Source of the DNA: Prorocentrum cordatum
Taxonomy: Eukaryota; Sar; Dinophyceae; Prorocentrales; Prorocentraceae
DNA: 64,000 nucleotides
Reading direction: 5' to 3'
Assembly (NCBI GenBank): GCA_963575745.1
Contig: CAUYUJ010014180.1
Coordinates: 47,501-111,500 of the forward strand
Shown here piece after piece: positions 56,346-64,000 of the stretch; the stretch's first letter is position 1; each line of letters starts with the position of its first letter. Under the pieces are notes generated by a model. That model was not told where the DNA came from. It did no database searches and worked only from the letters and a program-made list of their open reading frames with translations. The translations under genes were made by a program, and so were the position numbers.

Positions 56346-56400
56346 CCAACTTCAAACTTCGAAGTTCGAAGTTCGAAGTTCGAATTCCGAACTTCGGACG
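56346..56400. repeat. AAGTTCG-type repeat
   Basis: Seven or eight AAGTTCG/AACTTCG units. Longer arrays of the same kind are at 60756-60848, and a short one at 63452-63480. Confidence 0.85.
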
Positions 56401-56779
56401 CGCGCTTCACAGGAGGCAGCGCCTCCTTGCCCACCCCCACTCGCCGGCAAGAGAACTCGCCTCCACGCGCCCCCATGAGCTGCGACATCTCCCGCCAGAC
56501 ACAGCGATGTCGCGCGAAGCGGCGGTGCACGAGGCGCCCTGCCTCCTTGCTTCGCCGCGCTTCTTCTTTGCCGGCCCGCCGCAGTCGCAGGCAGCTGTTC
56601 TTGTGCGCTGGCGGGGGCGCCCCCCGTGGCTGCTCGCTCGTTTCCCCGCATCCCTCCTCCCGCCCCCCGACTCCCTCGGCCCTCCCCCCATTCTCCCCTC
56701 CCTTGCTCCCTCCCCCCTCTCCCCCCCCCCCTCCCCCCCCATCCATCCCCCTCCCCCGCGGGCCCGTCGCTTCGCGCCC

Positions 56780-57072
56780 TTCCAACGCTTCGCGCTGATC
56801 TTGCCGCCCTCCAAGTGCTTCTCTGCGAGCACGACCTGGTCTGCCAACGCATGCCTCGTCTTTCTGATCACCTCGTCGTCGGGGCCACCCTCGGGGACGC
56901 ATGCCGCCTCGGCCAGCAGGTGCTCTCCAGCGTCCAGGAAGTCGCTCAGCGCTTTGCGCGCAAGCCTGATCTCGTCGCCGTTGGCGCGCCACTTGGCATC
57001 ATCGTCTCCCTTCGCCGTGGCATCGAAACTCCGCGTCAACTCCTTCATGTCCTTCTGCTGCCTCTGCAGGGC
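56780..57072 (-). CDS. Exon of the 54-58 kb minus-strand gene
   Basis: KVAALQRQQKDMKELTRSF, GDEIRLARKALSDFLDAGEH, IRKTRHALADQVVLAEKHLE and on to ISAKRWK: a coiled-coil-like helix with normal codon use. Acceptor CAGATAG|AAGG; the donor is near 56790. Between 56440 and 56640 another helical stretch (KEEARRSKEAGRLVHRRFA) may be a further exon. Function unknown. Confidence 0.5.
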
Positions 57073-57189
57073 GGCCACCTTCTATCTGCGGCGGCGCGGG
57101 GGAATGGAAGGGAAAGATGGGAAATATGAAAGGGGGGGGGACTGGGCCAACGTCTGGAAGTTGCAGGAAGAATGGGAGTTCCCATCCTG

Positions 57190-58121
57190 AGCTCTTCTTT
57201 CTTTTCGGCCACGTCGCGGCACTCTTGGTTCTCGATCTTCACGTCGCCGCCCCCCTGCCCCGCAGACGCGGATCCCCGAGCCATGTCCTCCAGCGCGCCC
57301 TCGTTTGTCTTCCCATCGTCTTTGTATGATGCCCACTGCTCTCCCGCCCTCTCCACGGCTGCGCTCTGCAGACCATCGTCGAAGACGTAAGAATATAATG
57401 AATCGAAGATTTCTTCCGTGTCCATCTGGGGCGGGTGGGATTCTGCCGTCTTGTGCTTCTCAGCGTACCTGCGCCACTTGTTGCGAGCCCAATCGCACCC
57501 CGCCGACACGGTGGGAAAGTTCCCATGGTTGACCCTGAACTCCTGCGTCAGCTGCGTGACTGTGACCCATTTCTGTCTGCTGTTGTTCGACTCCTTCTTC
57601 GAAGACTCATGCACGGCTGCGACGAATGCGTCGGGCCCTTCAACTTCTTGGCGTCTTTCTCGCCCTTCTCGGTCATAAACGCGTCGTAGAACTCCTTCCG
57701 CTTCTGGTCGCCGAATTGCTTGAAAGTTGCAAGGTCAATGCCGCGCGCCTTCCCGTATTCGTTCTGCACATAGCCATCCTTCGCATTGTGCCGGAGGTGG
57801 TTCATGAGGTACGTGGTTTGCGCGTTCGTCAGGGAATCTGGCGGCGGGGGGGGGCGGGCTCTTCTTGGCCTTCGGGGGCGGCCCCCCCGCGCCCCCAGTT
57901 GCGCCGCCCCCTCCAGGCCCCTTCGCTGGAGGCGGGCCCTTCGGCTTCCCAACCGCGCCGCGTCCTGCAGGTGCCTTCGCTGGAGGCGGGCTCTTCGCTG
58001 GAGGCGGGCCCTTCGGTTTTCCCTTTGCCTCGCCCTTTGCCTTTGGCGCCACGCGCGCCGAGTTGGCACTCGAGGCAAGGGAGTTCACGAGCGAAACCAA
58101 CAACAGCATCTCGCGAATCTT
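57190..58121 (-). pseudogene. Exon(s) upstream in the same gene, two frameshifts
   Basis: Starts after CCGCAG|AAG: KIREMLLLVSLVNSL, then a Pro/Lys-rich linker of GPPPAK units. After a frame change in a C run (about 57850) it reads SLTNAQTTYLMNHLRHNAKD, GKARGIDLATFKQFGDQKRK and EKDAKKLKGP. After a second shift (about 57645) it reads DAFVAAVHESSKKESNNSRQ, WVTVTQLTQEFRVNHGNFPT and TEEIFDSLYSYVFDDGL. Unknown function. Both shifts are single-base and could be assembly indels. Confidence 0.5.
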
Positions 58122-58433
58122 CTGCGGAAGCGAAAGAGACACAGGGGCTTGCGGATATTGGATAGCCGAGCTTCGGAGACGGCCGCGGCGGGCACGGACA
58201 CTGCGGCGGCGCCGGCATAAACGAGTAGGCGCGGCCTCCCGCGAAGAAGAGGCGCGGCCTCCAGCGCCTGCCCTCCGCGGCCGTGCGATGCAGGAGGCGT
58301 CGCCTCCTTCTCCCCCCCCCATCCTCCAACCTCCCCCGCCCCCCCTTCCCCCTCCCCCCTTTCCTGCCTTGCCCCTGCTCCCCGTCCGAACGCCGAGGGC
58401 CCCCCTCAGCTGAGTTTGCGACCTCTGTTGCAG

Positions 58434-58571
58434 TCCGCGGCGCCTTTTCGAGCCACGGGGTCGAAGGCGAGCACGTGCTGGGCGGGGTTCTCGCGCGGTC
58501 AGGCGTCGCAAAACGCCGCGGCTGTGCCGTTCCAGGAGCGCAGCGAGAAGCAGGGGATCCCGCAGCCACAG
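58434..58571 (+). CDS. Exon of an unknown + strand gene
   Basis: 46 codons between GTTGCAG|TCC and CCACAG|GTAAAC: SAAPFRATGSKASTCWAGFS then QASQNAAAVPFQERSEKQGI. Phase 0 at both ends, which fits the next exon. Not recognised. It lies between minus-strand exon groups, so two genes are interleaved or back to back. Confidence 0.45.
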
Positions 58572-58832
58572 GTAAACTGAGCGCACCAGCACACCAGCGC
58601 GGGGGAAAGGAATAGAACGAGGAAGGGGAAGGGAAGGGAAACCGTCTGAATTGCGCGCGCCCTCGCAGAGGAACCGGAGCAGGAGGGGCGAATCACTGCG
58701 CCCGATGGCCCGACGCAGCCGTTGGACTTGCGTGGATGAAGGGGGAGAGGTCGGCGCACTACGCGGCCCGATTTCCCCTTCCTCGACTTTGCTGTCCCAT
58801 GCCCTAATCCCCACTTCCCCCCTCCCTCCCAG

Positions 58833-58921
58833 GTCGGCCGCCGCGCGTGCGAAGCGGACTTGTGGACGTTCCAGCAGTGGAACGCGAACCCGAGCCTGCA
58901 GATGCGGTACTTTCCCATCAG
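58833..58921 (+). CDS. Next exon of the + strand gene
   Basis: After CTCCCAG|GTC: VGRRACEADLWTFQQWNANP then SLQMRYFPIR, ending at a possible GC donor (CATCAG|GCGC). It joins in frame to 58434-58571. The following exon was not found. Confidence 0.45.
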
Positions 58922-59103
58922 GCGCTCGCTCCCCCCTCCGCCCCCCCACCCTTCCTCCGCGCTCCCCCGTCCCTCTTCTTTTCGCCCCTGCCCAAGCTCC
59001 AGGTGGCCATGGCGCTGAGGGCTGCGGCGAGCGTCGGACAGCGACGCATTTGCAGAATTTTCTTCGCTGGCACTTCCAGCGCGAAGCTCCTTTTGTGTTT
59101 CGT

Positions 59104-59111
59104 TCACACAC

Positions 59112-59162
<51 letters not shown>

Positions 59163-59165
59163 AGA
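59104..59165. repeat. (CA)n then (TA)n
   Basis: Dinucleotide tract of about 60 bp. Confidence 0.95.
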
Positions 59166-59597
59166 AAAAACGCTTTCGGCTTGCATGTCCATCGCGTTTT
59201 CTAAGGCCACGCCAAATGCGCGGCTCAGAGGGTCGCCGCCGCGGGCGCCGCCCACGGCGGCTCGCGCCCCCCCTGCAGAGGGGCGGGGGGGTGGGCGCGG
59301 CAGAAACAGAGGAGGAGCGAGGGGGAGGAAAAGTGGTGAGCCAAGTGGAATGGAGAGAGAGGGGAAGGTGGAGGGAAAGAGTCTGCCTTTCTCTTCGAGG
59401 AGGCGGCGCCTCCTCACCACCCTCCTCCTCTCCCTTTTCACATCCCCAAGTCCTCCAGGCGCCGAGCCGCCGCCTGCGGGGTTTTCGGGAGTTCGACCTT
59501 CCAAGGCAATCCCACGATGGGGCGATTCTAACATAACCTTTCGTCGCCTCGACGCGGGGCCGCCCCGGGGGGAAAACCTCTCGAAGGCCCAATCGCC

Positions 59598-60740
59598 TCA
59601 GATGTGCTCGCTCGGCGGCAACCCGAGCCTTGAGCGCAGCGACTGGATGCTGACAGCGATCTGCTCGGCCTGCTGCTGGAGCAGGTTCTGCTGCTGCTGA
59701 AGGATGGTCAGCGCGTCCAGGTGCTGCTGTTGCTCATGCGGCTGCTGCTGCTGCGGCTGTTGCTTCTCCGCGTCGGCGCCAGGTGCCGTTGCTGCTGCTG
59801 CGGCTGCAGGCTGCTGCGTCTGCTGCTGCATCTCCGCCGCCTGCTGCATCTCCGCCGCCTGCTGCTGGTGCGCCTGCTGCTGCTGCGAAGCCCAGGCGGC
59901 GTGTTCCTGCTGCGCGTACTGCTGCTGTTGCGCTTGCTGCTGCTGCGCGGCCGCCTGCTGTTGCTCGTGCTGCTGTTGATATTGCTTCTGTTGCGCGGCC
60001 GTCTCCTGCCAGGCAGCCATCGTGGCGTGAGTCGGCACCTGCGGCGGGAAGCTCTGCAGGAGGTCATCTCCTAGTGAAGACGGCGCGGCCCGCCATCCCG
60101 TCCAGGGCGGCGCCGCTGCGCTCGGCGGCTGGGCTGCGCTCGGCGCCTTGCTTGTCGCCGCCAGGACTTTGCTCGGCGGCGCAGCCTGGGTCGGCGCCTT
60201 GGAGGCAGGCCTATCGAAGCCGAAGAGGCCGGCCTGCGCTGGCTGCCCCCAGCCCGCGCTGGGAGATGCTGCTGCTGCTGCTGCGGCCTCTGCTGCTGGA
60301 GCTGTTGCTGCTGCCCCGAACTGCTGGTGCTGCTGGAGCTGCTGCCGGAGCTGCTGCTGCAGGCCTTCCAGGTCCTGTGCCCGTGCTGCTGCATCTCCTG
60401 CTGCTGCCGGAGCTGCGGCTGCGGCTGCTGCTGCTGCGCCGTCTCCTGTTGCTCTCGAAGGAGCTCCTGGTGCAGCATCTGCAGCTCCTGCAGGTGCGTC
60501 GCCTCCGCCTCCCGCTGGCCCTGCTCCTGCCAGTGCGTCGCCTCCGCCTCCTGCTGGTCCAGGCTCGGCGGCCGCCGCTGCACGCCTAGGGGCGGCCTTT
60601 TGCGGGGCCTTCCGAGCCGGCGGCGGCCCCGGGGGCGGGCGCGGCCCGCGCGGCGGCGCCCAGGGCGGCGCTCCGATCGGGCGGCGGCGGCGGAGCTCGC
60701 CTGGGCGGAGAGGGGATGCTGCAGGAGGCGGCGCCTCCTC
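59598..60740 (-). CDS. Gln/Ala-rich protein, last exon
   Basis: The frame ends AVSIQSLRSRLGLPPSEHI and TGA (59598). It is dense in Gln (QQKQYQQQHEQQQAAAQQQQ and similar) with Ala/Pro-rich segments before it. The upstream third is readable in two frames: one gives an Ala/Gly-rich stretch, the other a Gln-rich helix (EAEATHLQELQMLHQELLR) that looks more like protein, so a frameshift near 60380 is possible. Low-complexity proteins of this kind are often RNA- or transcription-linked, but nothing here proves a role. Confidence 0.45.
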   Translation of the reverse strand, partial: EEAPPPAASPLRPGELRRRRPIGAPPWAPPRGPRPPPGPPPARKAPQKAAPRRAAAAAEPGPAGGGGDALAGAGPAGGGGDAPAGAADAAPGAPSRATGDGAAAAAAAAAPAAAGDAAARAQDLEGLQQQLRQQLQQHQQFGAAATAPAAEAAAAAAASPSAGWGQPAQAGLFGFDRPASKAPTQAAPPSKVLAATSKAPSAAQPPSAAAPPWTGWRAAPSSLGDDLLQSFPPQVPTHATMAAWQETAAQQKQYQQQHEQQQAAAQQQQAQQQQYAQQEHAAWASQQQQAHQQQAAEMQQAAEMQQQTQQPAAAAAATAPGADAEKQQPQQQQPHEQQQHLDALTILQQQQNLLQQQAEQIAVSIQSLRSRLGLPPSEHI

Positions 60741-60755
60741 AAGTACCATCTCCGT

Positions 60756-60848
60756 CTCGAGTTCGAAGTTCGAAGTTCGAAGTTCGACTTCCGAATTTCG
60801 AACTTTGAACTTCGAACGTCGAACTCGGAAGTTCGAATTTCGAATGTC
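60756..60848. repeat. TTCGAA-type repeat array in an intron
   Basis: About 13 imperfect AGTTCGA units, alternately oriented so that TTCGAA palindromes form. It lies just downstream (in transcript sense) of a likely exon. Confidence 0.9.
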
Positions 60849-60859
60849 TCCCCGCCTGC

Positions 60860-60955
60860 TTCTGCCGCGCCCACCGCGGCGCAGGGGCTGCAGCACCCTC
60901 CATCTCCGCAGCGGCCGTCTCCTCCATCTCGCGCTTCTTGCGCAAGAACCTGGGC
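60860..60955 (-). CDS. Probable exon of the Gln-rich gene
   Basis: After GCCCAG|G: FLRKKREMEETAAAEMEGAA then APRWARQKQAG. Charged helix with an AG|G acceptor. Function unknown. Confidence 0.4.
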
Positions 60956-61029
60956 ATGGATGTTTGTGTATCTGTGTTTTTGTTCATTTCTAAAATATGT
61001 CATTGCGGAGGCGTTGCCTCCGCGCGAAA

Positions 61030-61190
61030 TGATGCACTTTGCTCCTGTATCCCCGGGAGCTCGCGCTGCCGCGCCCCCTTCGCCGCGCGGTTCCGCGCCT
61101 GCGGCCGCGCCGCAATCGCCATGTGCGCGTTGTGGTTGGCCATGTTGCGGCGCTGGCACTGGTGGCTCAAGCGCTGGTGCACGAATCATC
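61030..61190 (-). CDS. Probable exon of the Gln-rich gene
   Basis: HQCQRRNMANHNAHMAIAAR then PQARNRAAKGARQRELPGIQ. Basic helix. Borders not fixed. Weak evidence, based on composition and strand. Confidence 0.3.
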
Positions 61191-61204
61191 GCGCCCGCAT
61201 TGCA

Positions 61205-61455
61205 TGCGCCCCCCCCCCCCCCCCACACACACAAACACACGCACACACACGCACACACCCACCCACCCACACTCGCACGCAACACACGCACGCACGACAC
61301 TGCTCACAAACACACACACACACCACACACACACACACACACCCACACACACACACACCACACACACAAACTACACACACACACACACACACACGCACAC
61401 ACACGCACACACCCACGCACACACACGCACACACACACACGCACACACGCACACA

Positions 61456-61487
<32 letters not shown>

Positions 61488-61602
61488 CTCATGCGCACGC
61501 GCACGCGCACGCGCACGCGCACGCGCACACGCACACGCACACGCACACGCACACGCACACGCACACGCACACGCACACGCACACGCACACACACACGCAC
61601 AC
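61205..61602. repeat. (CA)n/(CG)n intronic tract
   Basis: About 400 bp of CACACA and GCACGCAC repeats, beginning at the GT donor of the exon on its right. Confidence 0.95.
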
Positions 61603-61876
61603 CATCCCACCCCGCGCAGCTTTTCAGCCGCGCGCGCGCCGCCCTCTTCCCCATCTCCTGAGGCAGCCACTGCAGCTCCTCGTCGGGCTCCCCCTCAAAG
61701 AGGATCATGCCGTCGTCGTCCTCCTCCTCCTCCCCCTCCTCTTCGCCAGCAGCTGGGGGCCCGTCCCGGAGCGCGTCCTTGAACGGGTCCTTCCCGCCAG
61801 GCGGGCCTCCACCGTCGCCCCCGCCAGGGCGCGGCGGGCGGCCCATCGCGCCGCAAAACATCGCCACCGCCTGCGG
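61603..61876 (-). CDS. Probable exon of the Gln-rich gene
   Basis: After CCCGCAG|GCGG: AVAMFCGAMGRPPRPGG, a Gly-rich part, KDPFKDALRDGPPAAGE, an acidic run, then GMILFEGEPDEELQWLPQEM and RLKSCAGWDG with a GT donor. Acidic region then a hydrophobic motif; unknown function. Confidence 0.4.
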
Positions 61877-62547
61877 GCAGGGGGGATGGGGAACGATATA
61901 GAAAGACTTGCGCCCTCCTCCTCCTCTTCCTCCTCCTTCAGGACGCGAGGCCTCCTCCTCTTCCTTCCCCCCCCCCCCTCCGCCTGCTGCGCCAGCGCCG
62001 CGAGCGGCGGCGCTGCCCAGGAGGCCGCCATGGCCCCGCCGAGAGGCCCTGCTTGGGAGTGGCCGCGCGGCCCCGAGCGTCGCGAGGGCGCCCCGCGAGG
62101 GGCGCTCGTGGCTGCGACGGGCGAATGAAAAAGTGCATCCAGCTGCCGTTCGGAGCAAAATGAACCAGGAGGTGGCGCCTCCTATAGGGCGCGGTGCCGA
62201 GCAGGAGGCGGGGCCTCCTGTCGGGGGCGACGCTGCCGAGCAGGAGGCGGGGCCTCCATCGGGAAGCGTGCACCCCCCACCCCCCCTTTCGGCGCCGTCC
62301 GAATTCAACGCGCACCGCCGCCGGTTGCTGGGGGCGGGCGGGCTCTCGTCCAGGAGGCGTTGCCTCCTCCCCCCCCTTTGCCTTCGCTCTTCGCCCCCCT
62401 CCTTTCTCGCCGACCGCGTCGAGAACGGTGCGAGGTCTGGTTCCGAACTCCTGTTTCAGCTATGTGACTATGGCCCAGAACTGGCTGCGCTACATGCACA
62501 CCTCCGCCGCCGCCGCCCCCTCCTGCTACTCGCGCCGCCGCAGCCAG
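61877..62547. other. No clear exon; palindromes and C/G tracts
   Basis: Carries four copies of the AGGAGGCG-N-CGCCTCCT palindrome (62167, 62203, 62242, 62352) and homopolymer C runs. No gene recognised. Confidence 0.4.
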
Positions 62548-63319
62548 TCAAAACATGTCGCGCAGGAACTCCTCGCCTCGCGCTTTCACGATCGCTTCCG
62601 CGATCTCCCGCATGCACAGCCTGCTGCCATCTCCCGCATCTGCTCCTCGGAGTAGTCACCCGCCGTCCACTGGCACACCTGGCTGCGCGGCGTGCGCACC
62701 TGGCGGATCGCCACGGCCGCCTTCTTCTTCTCGCCTGCCTTGACAACCCAGGCTTTCCCCTTCGCAGAGCCCTCCTCCACCTCCAAAATCGGGCTCCTGT
62801 CGGCCGCGGCAGGCGCATCGTCGGCCGCGGCAGGCCCCCTGTCGGCCGCAGCCGGCCTCCACTTGCTCGCGCCGCCCGCGGCGCCCTCCAGGTCGGACTC
62901 GTCCGTCGCCGTCCTCGCTGTCGTCGCGGGCGCGGGCCCCCTTGGCCTCGTCCTCGTCCTCCTCCTCGCCCTGCTCCTCGCCCGCTGCCGCCGGCCTCTT
63001 CCGCGCTGCCTCTGGCCGCTTCTTCGCCCCGCCCTTCGGGCGAGCCTGCTGCGGCTTGGCTGCCTTCCCTCCGCCCCCCTGCTCCGCGGCCTGCAGGGCG
63101 GCGTTCGCCGCGAGCATCTCGACCGCCTCACCGTCGACGGTGATCACGGCGAAGCCCTTGGGGCCCTGGCGAAGACGGAACCGCTCTTCCTTGAGCCCGA
63201 GCCACGCCTCGGGGCAGCGCTGAGCCCTCGCGAGTTCCATCGTGTTGTCGCCCGCCCAGTCTTCGTCATCCTTGAAGGTCGCCGTCTTCTCGGCCTGGTA
63301 GCTCGCCCCCTTGTTGCGC
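62548..63319 (-). pseudogene. Unknown dinoflagellate-type gene, last exon, two lesions
   Basis: Acceptor CCCGAG|GCGC, then NKGASYQAEKTATFKDDEDW, MELARAQRCPEAWLGLKEER, QGPKGFAVITVDGEAVEML and a Lys/Ala/Pro-rich linker with KKRPEAARKRPAAAGEEQ. A one-base insertion near 62910 shifts the frame, after which it reads ESDLEGAAGGASKWRP, SPILEVEEGSAKGKAWVVKA and QVCQWTAGDYSEEQMRE. A 26-bp duplication (see 62603-62639) breaks the end, after which EIAEAIVKARGEEFLRDMF and TGA (62548) are still readable. The KKRP linker is common in dinoflagellate proteins. Function unknown. Confidence 0.5.
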
Positions 63320-63369
63320 CTCGGGGTGCTCGGGGGGGGCGCATGGTGGCGCGGGAAGAGAAGGGCGTT

Positions 63370-63612
<243 letters not shown>

Positions 63613-63624
63613 TCTCATGTATGG

Positions 63625-63998
63625 TACAAAGCGAAACGCAAACGCCGCGCGGGCCTTCCTCGCGCTCGGCGGGCTGCTGGCCACGGTCTCCTGCGACTGG
63701 ACGACGTGCACCCCCTCGTCGCCCTTGCGCTTCCGCGGGGGGCTCCTCGCGCCGTATAGGGCCAGGATCGCCGCGCCCTGGTCCGCTACGCTGGACGCGG
63801 CGCCGCCCGAGGCGGCCGACGCCGCCCCTGGGCTGCCGCGAAGCTTTGCTGAGCTCGGCGGCGTCGAGGCGGGCGAGTGCTGTCCGCCGCCCACGGCCCC
63901 CACCCCCCCGGCGTGGATCACCGTCTGCACCGCGGGAGGGAGGCGCTGCAATTCCTTGTTGCCGCTCCTCTTGTTGCACCACGACAGCGTCTCCACCC
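63625..63998 (-). CDS. Upstream exon of the 62.5-63.3 kb gene, cut by window end
   Basis: Open from the right edge: VETLSWCNKRSGNKELQRLP, PAVQTVIHAGGVGAVGGGQ, later ILALYGARSPPRKRKGDEG and RKARAAFAFRFVP. The intron after it is the (CT)n tract. Unknown function; the exon border is uncertain. Confidence 0.4.
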
Positions 63999-64000
63999 TC

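Overview
The window looks like nuclear DNA of a dinoflagellate. It is GC-rich and packed with microsatellites, minisatellites and short inverted-repeat elements. Genes are broken into small exons, introns use GC as well as GT donors, and most acceptors read AG|G. Copia-type reverse transcriptases have the dinoflagellate-style block 'RTDAPT'. A Prorocentrum-like or Symbiodinium-like genome is an inference; no rRNA or spliced-leader gene is present to fix the species.

Region by region (+ coordinates): 1-12.6 kb holds scattered remains of one or more decayed copia elements on the + strand (gag and zinc knuckle at the left edge, protease near 5 kb, RT/RNase H at 10.9-12.6 kb), split by satellites and MITE-like insertions. 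12.6-25 kb is almost wholly repeats: inverted-repeat elements, a 113-bp tandem unit, trinucleotide arrays and a 1.5-kb inverted structure.

25.3-48.6 kb is one very long minus-strand gene, which I reconstruct exon by exon as nucleoredoxin (a thioredoxin-fold oxidoreductase with two WCPPC sites, 441 codons in seven exons). Its first intron (12.9 kb) contains a complete, recently inserted Ty1/copia retrotransposon (36,291-46,021, LTRs 98% identical, same strand). Its third intron (7.2 kb) is filled with (GGA)n tracts, diverged 0.3-0.5 kb tandem repeats and TACA repeats.

49-54 kb is mainly satellites plus one short gene for a secreted cysteine-rich protein. 54-64 kb holds exons on both strands: a broken member of what I take to be a multicopy dinoflagellate protein family (54.2-58.1 kb, minus), two + strand exons near 58.5-58.9 kb, a glutamine/alanine-rich gene (59.6-61.9 kb, minus) and another minus-strand gene running off the right edge. 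Introns there carry (CA)n, (CT)n, TTCGAA-type repeats and a recurring 17-bp palindrome.

The most notable content is (i) the nucleoredoxin gene spread over 23 kb with a 28-nt first coding exon, a 34-nt internal exon and a whole retrotransposon inside an intron, and (ii) about ten families of short inverted-repeat elements, one of which (F4) has perfect 5-bp target-site duplications at three of four copies and includes nested insertions. Families F1-F11 are labels made up for this report. All alignments were done by eye.
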